64,000 bases of DNA from Cepaea nemoralis (GCA_014155875.1 JACEFZ010027748.1:1-64000), one strand, 5' to 3'; shown: positions 32,851-44,222, counted from the first letter of the stretch. Notes: generated by a model from the sequence alone, not told the origin. Program-made: numbers and translations.

Positions 32851-34156
32851 TGGCTAGTGAAGATAAGTGAGGAGAAACCAACGTGCACAGTGTTCTCCCT
32901 CTCAAATAAAACTCAGCAGCCTAAGTTGGTATTGAATGGAAAAATATTGCGCCATGAAGAAAACCCAAACTATATGGGAGTTACCTTTGATCGTTGCCTG
33001 ACATGGAAGACACAGGCTGAGAAAAATCGAACAAGAGCCAGGCAAAGAATGGCAATCATGAAAAAGCTTGCTGGTACAACATGGGGTGCAGATGAGAAAG
33101 TTCTCAAGAAGTTATATACTGGATGGGTGAGGCCGGTACTGGAATATGGCATTGCAGCTTGGTCAACAGCAGCTAAGTCAAACTGTAACAAAATAAGTAG
33201 AGTCCAAAATCAAGGAATGCGAATCATAACTGGAAGCCTGAAGGCAATGCCTATTAATGAACTAGAAAAGATCACCTGTTTACAACCAATGCAGGATAGA
33301 AGAGATAGCAGTGCCCAGCAATAAGCAGACAAATTTAGAAGATTGACAATATAACAGGTTTAATGGTTTTGGAAAGAGAAGACTGAAGCTTAGCAACTTT
33401 GTAGAAACTGCAAAACGAAAGATTAGGGCAGATCCTATACTTAACATATCAACAGTCAAACACATTTACAATGCACATAAGTTCCCAGCTTGGAGACAGC
33501 AGCAACTGCCTGAGATAATAGAAAACATTCCTGGTACTGAGAAAAAGAACACTCAGAATTAAACAGAAAGAAGAAAAATCGCTCTAAATTACACAAAAGA
33601 ACATTACCCAAGTAGCAATTGGACCCATGCATATACAGACGAATCAGCCAAAAATTCAATAGAAAATGAAGGAGGAGGAATTCTCCTAAATTTAAAAGAT
33701 GGAGTGGGAAAAAAGCGCAGTTAGTGCAACTGGAAAATTTTCAAGTACTTTCTTGCTTGCTTGTGTTCGTTGGCTTGAGCTCCAACGCCAAGTCCTGTAT
33801 GCCGGATGAAGGCATCCTGTTGTCCAACATCAGTGTGATGTCATACAGGACCTGAGGTTTGCGTGAGTATCCGTTGTCCCATGTCTGGCTTATGGTGTGC
33901 ATACTGGTGGTTCCTCACCGCACAGGCAGACACTCTCCAACTTCGAAGGAATCGGCGATCCTACTGACTTTAGTCAGGACCCCGAAGGGACCTGTTACCC
34001 AGGACGCTCGACGAGGACGCGTCAATATGTCTTGGCCAGTATATAACCCGGCCCTGGTGCCTTGGAAACACCTCTGCGTCCCTATCCAAGTAACTTCAAA
34101 GCAGAGGTAGAGGCTTTGAAAACTGCAGCAGAAATGCTCTTGATGGAGGAAAATTT
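32851..34156 (+). mobile_element. Element C fragment interrupted by a 340-bp insertion
   Basis: RT C-terminal half (32857-33324: KLVLNGKILRHEENPNYMGV, TRARQRMAIMKKLAG, RPVLEYGIAAW) and RNase H start to about 33738, then C sequence resumes at 34086-34156. Stops at 33322 and later make it a pseudogene. It lacks the 3' UTR. Confidence 0.78.
33745..34085. mobile_element. About 340-bp SINE-like insertion in element C
   Basis: The uninterrupted C sequence reads TTTTCAAGTAACTTCAAAG. Here CAAGTA occurs on both sides of the insert. One end carries CTTGCTTGCTTG, which would be a (CAAG)n tail on the minus strand. It has GC-rich hairpins (CTGACT-TT-AGTCAG) and no ORF. Origin unknown. Confidence 0.5.
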
Positions 34157-34497
34157 AGTTATTATTATTTGAGACGGTACTACCTGCTTTCTGTTAGCGC
34201 CGAACGTTGGGCGGCGCTTACCAAACCCGACACCCCACATTGTACCAACTGCTTCTGGCGGAAGAGCGCAATTGGGTGGGTACAAGCCTTACCCTGGTGC
34301 GAGGAAATGCAACCTAAAGACAAAGTGTCATGGCAGGGCAGACCAGGCCCTAAGCCTTGGTTGGCGGCTGGTCTAGGATCGAAGCTCCGACAGGCGGACA
34401 ATTAGAGCATTGCTTTGCTGATCCGGCAGCTTCTGCAGCTTGTCTTGTTCCAGATGTAGAGGTGTTACCTTTCCTCTGGAGTGAACTAGGCAATCCG
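34157..34497 (+). repeat. Family G repeat, proximal part
   Basis: Matches 22135-22270 reversed (TGCTGATCCGGCAGCTTCTG). It contains the left copy of the element C target-site duplication at its end (34483-34497). Confidence 0.65.
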
Positions 34498-36360
34498 TAT
34501 AAATGGATCAGCCACTACCTTGAGAACAGAACTGCCAGGACAAAAGTACAAGGACAAACAAGCAAAATGATGCTGCTGGAGCAAGGTGTCCCCCAAGGAG
34601 GAGTTCTTTCACCAACATTATTCCTAGCATATATAAATGACATCACAGAAAATTTTCCAGCCAGAGTACACACATCCTCCTTTGCAGATGACCTAGCCAT
34701 ATGGACATCTGAAGAATATATTAGTACAGCTAACAGCAGAATACAGCAAGCCTTATTAGCGCTAGAGGACTGGTCAAAATCATGGCTATTGAAGATAAGT
34801 GAGGAGAAAACAACATGCACAGTGTTCTCCCTCTCAAATAAAACTCAGCAACCTAAGCTGGTATTGAATGGAAAAATATTGCGCCATGAAGAAAATCCAA
34901 ACTATCTAGGAGTCACCTTTGATCGTCGCCTGACATGGAAGACACAGGTTGAGAAAAATCGAACAAGAGCAAGGCAGAGAATGGCAATCATGAAAAAGCT
35001 TGCTGGTACAACGTGGGGAGCAGATGAGAAAGTTCTCAAGAAGTTATATACTGGACGGGTGAGGCCAGTACTGGGATATGGCATTGCAGCTTGGGCAACA
35101 GCAGCTAAGTCAAACTTTAACAAAATAAGTAGAGTCCAAAACCAAGGAATGCGAATCATAACTGGAAGCCTGAAGACAACGCCTATTAATGAACTAGAAA
35201 AGATCACTTGTTTACAACCAATGCAGGATAGAAGAGATAGCAGAGCCCAGCAACAAGCAGAAAAATTTAGAAGATTGACAGACCACCCTATGTACAACAG
35301 ATTTAATGGTTTTGGAAAGGGAAGACTGAAGCGTAGCAACTTTGTAGAAACTGCAAAACGAAGGATTAGGGCAGATCCTATACTTAACATATCAACAGTC
35401 AAGCCCATTCACAATGCACACAACTTCCCAGCTTGGAGACAGCAGCAACTGCCTGAGATGATAGAAAACATTCCTGGTATTGAGAAAAAGAACACTCAGC
35501 ATGAAACCGAAAGAAGAGAAATAACCCTAAACTACATAAAAGAACATTACCCAAGCAGGAATTGGACCCATGCATATACAGATGGATCAGCCAAAAATTC
35601 AATAGAGAATGGAGGAGGAGGAATTCTCCTAAATTTAAAAAATGGAGTGAAAAAAACACATTCAATGGCAACTGGAAAATTTTCAAGTAACTTCAAAGCG
35701 GAGGTAGAGGCTTTGAAAACTGCAGCAGAAATGCTCCTGATGGAGGAAAATAAAGAGAAGCAAATAGCTATCTTCACAGATGCAAAGTCAGCTGTCTCAA
35801 TACTCAAGAGCAATAACAGCACAGAACTAACTGACCTAAGAGCAGCACTCCATGGTCTATGCCAGAAATCCAAAAAAGTTGTAATACAGTGGATCCCATC
35901 ACATTGCAGTATACCTGGAAACGAAGAGGCTGACAGACTGGCAAAAGAGGGCGGACAACTACCACAGCCTGACATAGACATAACCTATAATGAGGCAAAG
36001 AGGTTGATAAAAAGCACTTATAGAACCAAATGGGAATCTGAGCATCCAGGCCATCAGAAGGATGATGCATATTACAAACTCGACCGAAGAGAACAAGTAG
36101 CAATCTTCAGACTCCGCACAGGACATAACAGGCTGAAATACCACTTGTTCAATAAACTAAAGATAGGAGATACTGATGAATGTAATTGTAGAACTGGAAA
36201 AATGACAGCAGAACATTTGCTGCAGGATTGCCCAACGTATGCAGAACAGAGAAAGATATTTTGGCCCACACCTGCTTCATTTGAGGACAAGCTCTATGGA
36301 GATATCAACAAGCTCAAGTTGACCGCAGCTTACTTTAACTACATACAGGTTGACATTTAA
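34498..36360 (+). CDS. Element C reverse transcriptase-RNase H (truncated at N-terminus)
   Basis: About 620 uninterrupted codons; the open frame happens to continue upstream into unrelated family G sequence (from 34357), so those N-terminal residues are not element C. RT motifs: GVPQGGVLSPTLF, SFADDLAIW (catalytic FADD), YLGVTFDRRLTWK. RNase H motifs: AYTDGSAKN, AEVEALKTAAEML, FTDAKSAVSIL, HCSIPGNEEADRLAKEG. The C-terminal Cys/His cluster is CNCRTGKMTAEHLLQDCPTY. RNase H following RT with a C-terminal CCHC-type cluster points to the I/ingi/Nimb-like group. Endonuclease is missing through 5' truncation, so it is not autonomous. Confidence 0.85.
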   Translation, partial: YKWISHYLENRTARTKVQGQTSKMMLLEQGVPQGGVLSPTLFLAYINDITENFPARVHTSSFADDLAIWTSEEYISTANSRIQQALLALEDWSKSWLLKISEEKTTCTVFSLSNKTQQPKLVLNGKILRHEENPNYLGVTFDRRLTWKTQVEKNRTRARQRMAIMKKLAGTTWGADEKVLKKLYTGRVRPVLGYGIAAWATAAKSNFNKISRVQNQGMRIITGSLKTTPINELEKITCLQPMQDRRDSRAQQQAEKFRRLTDHPMYNRFNGFGKGRLKRSNFVETAKRRIRADPILNISTVKPIHNAHNFPAWRQQQLPEMIENIPGIEKKNTQHETERREITLNYIKEHYPSRNWTHAYTDGSAKNSIENGGGGILLNLKNGVKKTHSMATGKFSSNFKAEVEALKTAAEMLLMEENKEKQIAIFTDAKSAVSILKSNNSTELTDLRAALHGLCQKSKKVVIQWIPSHCSIPGNEEADRLAKEGGQLPQPDIDITYNEAKRLIKSTYRTKWESEHPGHQKDDAYYKLDRREQVAIFRLRTGHNRLKYHLFNKLKIGDTDECNCRTGKMTAEHLLQDCPTYAEQRKIFWPTPASFEDKLYGDINKLKLTAAYFNYIQVDI

Positions 36361-36380
36361 AGGTGCATGAAGACCCAGAG

Positions 36381-36655
36381 GCATGAAATGGAATATTGCT
36401 TGGATAGCAAATCCATTATGTGGAAAGTCCAAATCGAAAGCTCGCTGTGTGGGCTTCATAAAAGGTGGAAAAGTGTCCTAGTGGCACGAAATGGAATATT
36501 GCTTGGATAGCAAATCCATTACGTGGAAAGTCCGAATCAAAAGCTCATTGTGTGGGCTTCATAAAAGGTGGAAAAGTGTCCTAGTGGCATGAAATGGAAT
36601 ATTGCTTGGATAGCAAATCCATTACGTGGAAAGTCCAAATCGAAAGCTCACTGTG
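36381..36655 (+). repeat. 103-bp tandem repeat in the element C 3' UTR
   Basis: Units start at 36381, 36484 and 36587 (GAAATGGAATATTGCTTGG); the third is partial. The C copies at 19323 and 61403 carry fewer units, so the number varies. Confidence 0.9.
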
Positions 36656-37121
36656 TGGGTGTCATCTGCAGACTGCATACTTCTGGTTTCCGGAAGAACA
36701 GCCTATGGTGAACGGAAGGCCCAATATACGGAAGTGAGGCTAAGCAGCCATGTGCAGGACGTGACGATTCCTTGGGTGAGCCCAGTACCAGAGCGCTATG
36801 TATCGGCTCTGCAAGTATGGAAGCCTCCTTGGATGGCGGGGAATGCCCATGGTCTGCCCCTGCCTTCCCTTGAGGGCTGACCAGGATCTTTGGCTGTTCT
36901 ATATGGACCAGCTGGGATGGGGGATAACACCACAACAGTGAGAGTCAAACGTCCTAAGAAACCCCCGGGAAGGTTAGCCCGGTCAACAAATGCCCGCAGA
37001 AGTCGGATGTGTCGGCCTAACGGCGCAAGAACGCAGCTCTGCTGTAAACAGGCACAACGCAGTCACATCCGAAAAAAAACTCCGGATGAACGAAGAAGAA
37101 GAAGAAGAACTAGGCAATCCG

Positions 37122-37435
37122 AGAGAGGGATCATGCTGCATGGGCAACACATGATCTCTATATTTTAGCCCAGGCTTTATGCTATGGAGAGGCAATAACT
37201 CCATCCCTTACAAACTATCGTCTGTCAAGACGGCAAGGTGCCAATGATTATTTGAGTTATTTCCCTTACAGTTGACATAGATTTTTTTTGGACCTACTTT
37301 TCACCTTCACGCGGTGGGATTTTGTGACGTCACGATAGCGGTGAAATAATCCGTATATAGCACTAGCCACTACCCCGAATCATTTCTCTCAATTCCCCCA
37401 GGTCATTCCCCAAAACATATTTAGATACAACATTT
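37122..37435 (+). repeat. Family G repeat, distal part
   Basis: Continues the repeat interrupted by element C. The first 120 bp match 19065-19180 reversed, and 37230-37435 match 25310-25510 reversed with the GTGACGTCAC palindrome. Confidence 0.7.
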
Positions 37436-37800
37436 ATCTTGCGATGTTTGCATATTGTCCAGTCTGCTTTCTCGTAGCTCTAATTCGAAAAGGTTCTGCT
37501 TTCACTTACAAGCTTATTTTCAACGGTTAGAAAGTTTGGCCTATGGTCACTATCCACTGAGTTATTTCCCAACAATTCGTGTGATGTGTCGTTCCAGGTC
37601 TGGTTAATGAAAAGCCAGGTCACGTGTAGTTGTAGTGTGCCATGATCTCAAGTAAAAGCTAAATGGGCCAGAAGGCTTGTTAATCAAGATGAATCTATTC
37701 TCATTCTGCCGGTCTTTCAGACTCTTGCTTCTCTGGTTCATGTAATCATAGGCCCAACAGTTAAAATTGCCGCACAAAATCCACAATCATTATTTTCTAG
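37436..37800 (-). mobile_element. Element B endonuclease remnant
   Basis: Minus-strand match to 12080-12440 (SFYLRSWHTTTTRDLAFH, NENRFILINKPSGP). Decayed. Confidence 0.75.
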
Positions 37801-37889
37801 TCAAATGTTGCGAATACCTCGGACTGCCAGATTAAGTAACATAGATTGCCTAAAGGAGGGTAATGAAAGTAGAACATTATTTACAACTA

Positions 37890-38150
37890 TAAGAAAAAGA
37901 TAAAAAATGTTATTTCGTCAAATAAGGAAAGGGGTAGCGCTGGAAAATACCGTGACGACTGAACAGATCAATGGGAGAAGAGGCTGAGGCAGAGAACAAA
38001 TGTGCTGGATGGATTGAGACAGTGGCATGCAGGAATATATCGTGAACAGTGTCGACCAGGAACACCAAGGACGATCTGTGAAGAGACATCAACGTTAACG
38101 CCATTTAGCAGGACACGTGATGGCGATAAGTGACAATAATAATGTGTGTG
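37890..38150 (+). mobile_element. LINE 3' end remnant with AAT/TG tail
   Basis: Broken + frames resemble the C-terminal end of RTE-like elements (LFRQIRKGVALENTV..., GRR..G..MCWMD), then GACAATAATAATGTGTGTG. Family not placed. Confidence 0.5.
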
Positions 38151-38351
38151 TGTCGAAAGGGTAAAGCGCCCTCTCTGAAACTTCAGGTGCAATGTGTTGT
38201 GGTAGGAGGTTCAACCCCTCCACCAACATTAAGTTGGACTTACACGTTGTCAACTCGCTTCTTATTCTTCTTTCGTTCGCTTAAAATACGTCTAAAACTG
38301 CAATGTTGTCTCTTGTATGAATTTAACTGTCTTTTTTAGTTCACTCAGCGG

Positions 38352-39551
38352 TCAATATAGTTTATCTTCCACTGTCGTCTCTCTAGGCCAGAAGGTTTGC
38401 CTAGATATGTCGCATTTTGGGCAGTCTTGGAGTATGTACTCTGCTGTCTGCGACGCCAATCCACATGTGCACATGGCTGATTCACCATTCTTGAATTTTG
38501 TATACATGTGGTTGCGTAATCTATTGTGTCCTGTTCTGAGGCGCAGAATAATAACTTGTTCTGGTCTGTCCATAATGTGGTAGTCGTCTTGAGCAGGTTT
38601 TGGTGGCTTTCTGACTGATTTGATCATTCTTTTCTTTTGGTGGTATGTTACGGGCACATCAGGCTGTTCTTCTTTTGCTCCTTCCTTAGCCAATCGATCA
38701 GCTCTGTCGATTCCAGGTATTCCACAGTGGGATGGTATCCACTGTATGGTGACCTTATGCTGACTGCTAAGTTCAGAAAGTAGTATCCTTAGTACTGGCA
38801 ATTTCCCAGACAGGAGCGCCTCGAGTACTGATTTTGCATCTGTCAATAGCACCACAGGTTGTGTACCATGGCTGGTATTTAGTAATTTCTCTGTTGCTAT
38901 CTTGATTGCCTCAATTTCAGCATCATAGTTATGGCAGTACTTTCCTGTTGGTACTCTGGCCGTGTCCCTAGTATTATTTGGGTATTCTATGTACACTCCC
39001 GCTCCTCCATTTCGAACAGCATTTTGTGCTGACCCATCTGTGTAGACTCGGATCCAGAGGTCCTGTGGGTATTCTTCATCAAGGAAGCTGAGAGTGGCTG
39101 TTCTGCGCTGTACACTGTTCTGTTCTTCCTTGTCAAATATTCCTCTCACTTTTGTCTGGATTTGTAGTGATAGTCTATGTTCATCTTTCCATGGAGTTCG
39201 CTCTGGAATAGTTTTCAGGGGGATACCAACTGTGGGCAGATCGGTGGTTTCTCTGCAGAGTCGTTTGGCCTGGTGGATAAAACTGCTTCTTTTCAACCGC
39301 CCCATAGCTAAGTTTTCAAATCTGTTCTTCATAGGGTGGCCTGGCAAGCTGAGGAACTTTTCTGCTTGTATTAGCGTTTTCGTATCTCTGCGCTCTCTCA
39401 GTGCTTGTGTCCTCCCCATCTTCTCCATCTCCACTATAGGGGTTGATCTCATCCCTCCTGTGGTGACGCTAAGTGCTTGATTTTGCACTTTGTCCAGCTC
39501 CTGTAGTGTGGTTTTTGATACCGAACACCACGCAGTTGACCCGTATTCCAT
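38352..39551 (-). pseudogene. Element B RNase H and C-terminal Cys/His cluster
   Basis: A 399-codon frame: RT end (MEYGSTAWCSVSKTTLQELD), connector, RNase H with YTDGSAQN, AEIEAIKIATEKLL, LTDAKSVLEALL, HCGIPGIDRADRLAKEGA (D-E-D-D set present), then CTCGLASQTAEYILQDC. It is well preserved compared with the RT. The 3' end runs 90 bp further to about 38262. Confidence 0.82.
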
Positions 39552-40860
39552 GTATGGTCGTATGCTCTGTTGATAAACTTAGTTTTCTCAGGATGGCTAT
39601 TTTCCTTCTGGCTTTTGCTACTGCTTTGTTGATGTGCTTTCTCCATGTCAGCCTGTCATCAAATGTTACTCCAAGGTATGTTGGTTCTTTATCTCCTCTT
39701 AGAGGTGTTCCATTCATCTGGATGATCCCTGCCTTTTGTTTTGGAGAGAGGGTAAATAGAGTGGTGCTGCACTTGTCAGTGTTTATGCTGACACACCATC
39801 TATTTGCCCATGCAACAAATGTATCTACAGCTCTTTGTAGCGATCTGGTAGCCACTGATGCATGTTCATTTGTGCTCCATAGAACCAGGTTATCAGCGTA
39901 CATTGCCGCTTTAATTCCATGCAGTAGATTAGCAATAAGATCATTGATGAAGATTGGAAAAAGTGTGGGGGTGGGGGCGCAAGACTCCACCCTGGGGAAC
40001 GCCGTGGCGCAGTAGTACTTTCTTGCTCTTGAATCCGTCTAGCTGTACTCGGGCTCTTCTGTTGTGCAAGTATGCTTTTACCCATTTGTACATTCTTTCA
40101 TTGACTTTACAGTTTCTCAGTTTCTTCATCAGACTTTCTTTCCAGATTTTGTCAAAGGCTTTCTTCAGATCTGTCCATGCAGCAAGCACCAGCTTCTCTT
40201 GGAAAGCATCCTCAATTTCTTGAGAGAGGTAGGTTGTCTGATCTTCCGAAGAATAGCACTGCCTAAAGCCAGCCTGCTGTGGCACAGGGATGTTTTCACT
40301 TTCAATGTACCACTGCAGTCTGTGATTGAATATGCGCTCCATTGCTTTGCAGAGACAGCTGGTGCGGCTAATTGGTCTGTAGCTGGAGGCAATGGAACTA
40401 TCTCTCCCTGATTTTAGGAGGGGTATCATGATTACTTTTCTCCAGGCTTGTGGAACATTGTCTAAGGTCCAACTGTTATTGAAGATCTGCCACAGCTTTG
40501 ATTTGTTTTGGCCTCTGTTCCTAGGTTCCTGATAATTTCACTGGAGATACCATCGGCTCCTGGTGACTTTCTCGTTTTCAGTGTTGATATGGCTAGCTCC
40601 AGTTCGCTGATTGTGATAGGTGCCTCCAGAACCTCATGTACTATTTCATTATGTCCTGTATGTTGCCATTTCTCTCGAATCTCTTGTTGTTTCTCTGGAC
40701 TAATTTCGATATTGTTATCGTGTGCGAATGAGTCCGCAAAATGATCAGCTGCTTGCATTCCTGTTAAGATGTTTCCGTCTTTATGTAGTGCATTTTTTGA
40801 GTTTCTCCATGTGCCCTCATCGTTAAGTTGTTTTATTAGTTTCCACACCATCCTTGTGTC
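39469..40860 (-). pseudogene. Element B linker and reverse transcriptase, broken
   Basis: 40851-40462: linker and RT thumb-side lead (ELELAISTLKTRKSPGADGISSEII). 40429-39941: RT fingers/palm (IIPLL-type start, SSYRPIS, AAWTDLKKAFDKIW, GVPQGGVL). 39990-39469: palm end (MYADNLVLWS, where family FADD reads YADN here, so the second catalytic Asp is lost; YLGVTFDDRLTWRKH). Confidence 0.78.
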
Positions 40861-41136
40861 GCTTTCAAAGTTCAGTGACTCCGTTTTCTCCTGCCAGCTT
40901 CCATATCATTATGCAACTGTTACAGTTCACCACTTCTGTAGGGATTATATTGTTTACGAGCTCCTCTTGGTACTGTTTCTCGTGCTGCCGGTCTTTCTCA
41001 GGTGTTCAAGTTTCTAACCAGTATGCTGGTGCGGTGCTTGTACATTGCTCAGTCTGCTTTCTTGTAGTTCCACCTCGAGAGTGTGCTGCTTTCACTTACA
41101 AGCTCATTTTCTTCAGTTGGAAAGACTGGCCAATGG

Positions 41137-42002
41137 TCACTGCCACCAAGTTTTTTTCCCAACAATTCTTGTAATGTTCCACTCCAGGTCTGGTGAATGA
41201 AAAGCCAGGTCAGGTATAGTTGTAGTGTGGTATGATCTCGAGTAGAAAGTATGTTGGTCGGACGGCTTGTTAATCAAGATGAATCTATTCTCATCCTGCC
41301 AGTCTTCCAGTCTCTCTCCTCTCTGGTCCATGTGATCATAGCCCCAGCTCTGCGAGTATCTGTTGAAATCGCCACGCACAATCAATTTTTCTTTTAATAG
41401 TAGTGTGTTCAGTGCCTGTGGGCGGTCACTTGGACAGTAGTAATTGATCGGATGAAGGTCTGTATTGCCTGTCTTATGTTTAAGTGTCTGATACTCAGCC
41501 CCTTCCATGTAAACGTCAATTTGGGAAGCAGTGATGCTTTTTTTTTTTTTTTTTAAACAAGGGTCAGTATCCCACCCTATCGTCTGGCCTTTAGGTCAGA
41601 TCGGCAGGACTGGTAGCCTCTGATTTTGAAGGTTATATTTTCGCTGAGGTGAGTTTCTTGGAAGCAACATACGCTTACTTTTTCTTGGTTCAAGATAGCC
41701 GCTCTATTCTCAGGTCCCCTGGCTCCATAGAATATCTGAAAAGCCTCCAGTAGTCGTGGCTGGACCCTTTCGAGGCATAGGACCCGGCACTGCACCTGCC
41801 TGGGGGTCCAAAGCAGGGCGAGCACCATACCATTTAGCAGTAGTCGGCATATTTCATGGCGTGATTGCGTGGCATCCTTATTTTTGTGGTGCGCCTCCTG
41901 GCTGGTTGCCTCCGTCTTCAGCACCTTTCCTTTACTAGAGCAGACTGTGGTCTTACTCGAGTTTAGGTGTTTAGGCACGTGAACACGTGTCTGCGCATGC
42001 AT
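41137..42002 (-). pseudogene. Element B endonuclease, broken
   Basis: Two frames: 42002-41577 (LLNGMVLALLWTPRQVQC, CCFQETHLSENI) and 41508-41137 (INYYCPSDRPQALN, VRGDFNRYSQSWGYD, LAFHSPDLEWNI). A frameshift lies at the T-run 41538-41553, and another at about 41150 before the SDH motif. Confidence 0.75.
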
Positions 42003-42424
42003 GTACGTGCATACATGTCTAGAGCATTCTGGTTATTTCTCAGCGCGAGTAACTCGCCGCCGCCCCTTCTCCTGTTAGTTTAAAGTTCCCCTACGAAAAG
42101 GCCAGGAGTTGGACTTTTGCTGCAGAGGTGAAGAATGCACGAGCCATTGGGGTGTTTATGCAAGGTTAGGCGTTCACCCCAACCACGCCCCAGGCTACAT
42201 TTAATAGTAATAGCGTCATTTGGAACCACCCTCTCGCTCAGAAAGCAATGACAAACTACTGAAAATACTGATTGTACATCAGCTAAAAAATCAACCTCGG
42301 GTTGATCGGCAGCCTCCTGCAAATGGACTTGTGGCATTAACATCTTTAATTCTAAGCAAACGTCTCTGTTTGTCAGTTGCAAGATCTGTAGCTTAGACAT
42401 TGGTGGTAATGCACTGGATTCAAA

Positions 42425-42880
42425 GAGTATGCTTAGTAAGGTGGAGAAAGGAATGATTCGTGTGGAATGGCTCTCGTCGCTTCAGAGGTCACAGATTGTG
42501 AGAATTGTATGGATATTTTGCCCTGGCCATGCGGGGGTACGGGGGAATGAACAGGCTGATAGGCTAGCAGGGAACGCACCTCTTGGTAGTAGTTTGCCCA
42601 TGGACAAGGGGTAGGTGGTCGTGCGCTTGTGAGACCAGGTGGAGAAGGCGGAGGAACAGATTGAGAACCCATATGTGAATTTGGAAAGAATGAGATTGCG
42701 AGGGATCGGCAGGGTTTCTGGAAGAATCTCAAAACTGAGAGGGAAGACCAGGAGAACTTTTATTCAGATAGCGGTGGGAACGATTAGTAGTATGACTCTT
42801 CGCTGGCTATATTGAACGAGGGGACGGAGCACGTATGGGAATGTCCTGAGTGCAGTGATGTCAGTTCTTAACTCAACTCA
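42425..42880 (+). mobile_element. Element D2 fragment: RNase H end
   Basis: Matches 51895-52330 reversed (MLSKVEKGMIRVEWLSSLQR, FCPGHAGVRGNEQADRLAGN, HVWECPECSDV-like end). The frame is broken after 42614. It ends immediately after the stop codon region, like other D copies. Confidence 0.8.
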
Positions 42881-44178
42881 ACTGGTCATGCACTGTTGGA
42901 ACGAATAAAGTCTTGTTGTGAATATAGTTTGAAAAACCCGTGGAAATAGCCGTTAATGTTGAACACGTAGAATCAGACTGAAGAGAAAGTGAGAGTGGCG
43001 TGGTTCGTACATCGGCTACTAAATAGTGCCAACTTCTACTTTGGAGAAACGTGAATTATGGTACTACTTTATTTTGTGTATTGTTCTGAACAGTTTTACT
43101 CATTGTTTTCTTTGTTTTATGTTGAATGACTTCAGTAGCTGAGAAGAACAATTTCGTTTGACTGCACACGTCACAAGTCACTAATTTAGTAATTAGTAAT
43201 TTTAAAATTGTATGATTTATAATAATTTATATATTTATAGTAGCAATTTTGGTCAATATTTAAAACTTGGGTTTTTACTTATGAAATCATACCAGTTAGA
43301 TGGAGCTTGACAAGACGAATCTAACGGTATCTCAACGAAGAGTGTACGTTAATTCTAAACGGAGTTATGAATTTTGGGAGGCTCTATTCGCAATTCCATT
43401 GCGAATATAAAAAAATTATATTCGCAATGGATTTGCAAATATAAAAAAATTATATTCGCAATCGATTTGCAGGAAGTAACAAACATGTCACATCGTCTGC
43501 TTACTAGTCAATTTTAGTTTGGGCCATGTTAAGAAGTCTAAGAAGGTGGTTAATTTAAATAGTTATATATAGTTTAATTCTGCTGAATTCTCCGTATTTA
43601 TTAATAAATCACTCTTCTTCTTACATCTTACTTCTGTTCGTTCTTTTGGCATCCCGTTTTATTTTTACATTACGTTAGTCCTGTTTAAATATCAAGAATA
43701 ATTGTTCAGAACAGGTATCCCCAATACAAATAACGATCTCTACAAATAATTGTGTCCCCAGGCGAGTTCAAGAATTGTTAACTTTTGTTTCTGTATACTT
43801 ACTGTTACCATACCAGGCATCCATGTTTGTTTGCGCTACCGTCCTACTATTTATGTCCTGATAATATCGCAGCAGTGACGATTCTCTTAATTTGACACTT
43901 TCTATGGCCTCCACTGCATCCTCTCTGAGTGACTCTTTTCTGGTCCAAGCTGACGGTAATATCCTTCGCCTCAGAGAGACATGATTAAGCAATTCAAACA
44001 CCAGGCTTTCGACTGACTGGCCTCATAAATTAATAAATAAACAAGGATAAGGAAATGCTACGCATATCATATAAAGTGCAGGAAAACCTGGCATATATGA
44101 AGCAGGTGGAAAAGAGAGAGAGAGGAAAGAGATAATGAAGATAGTGTGAGAGACAGAGATATGAGAAAGATGTACTGA
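42881..44178. other. AT-rich region without recognisable gene
   Basis: Includes paired near-palindromes at 43398-43460 and a 77-codon minus frame (43768-44001, LRRRILPSAWTRKESLREDA) with no known motif. Otherwise nothing is seen. Confidence 0.5.
43398..43468. repeat. Tandem hairpins ATTGCGAATATAA-AAAAA-TTATATTCGCAAT
   Basis: A perfect 13-bp inverted repeat (43398-43410 with 43416-43428) is followed 34 bp later by a near copy with GCAAATATAA on its left arm. Confidence 0.85.
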
Positions 44179-44222
44179 ATGACATTAAAGCGTGGTAAAG
44201 ACAAGCAAGAGAGAGGTGGGAG

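Larger units (their letters stand above)
34498..37106 (+). mobile_element. Element C: best copy, 5'-truncated, with 3' UTR and GAA tail
   Basis: A 15-bp perfect target-site duplication GAACTAGGCAATCCG lies at 34483-34497 and 37107-37121. Order: RT (palm onward), connector, RNase H, then about 745 bp of 3' UTR containing a 103-bp tandem repeat, ending GAAGAAGAAGAA. It inserted into a family G repeat that resumes at 37122. Confidence 0.93.
38262..42200 (-). mobile_element. Element B: full-length but decayed copy
   Basis: Runs from the 5' border GGCTACAT (about 42200) through the endonuclease (42002-41100), linker (40980-40785), RT (40500-39470) and RNase H (39551-38352) to the 3' terminus (AAGCGAACGAAAGAAGAAT on the element strand, about 38262). 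It has about five frame breaks and one small deletion near 40990-41010 compared with 24900-25290. No clear target-site duplication was found. Confidence 0.85.

Noticed and set aside
34357..34497. N-terminal 47 codons of the long RT-RNase H frame as a real protein start
   Set aside because: They precede the element border fixed by a 15-bp target-site duplication and belong to family G DNA.
43768..44001. 77-codon minus frame as a small gene
   Set aside because: No recognisable motif, no paralog in the window, and length expected by chance in AT-rich DNA.
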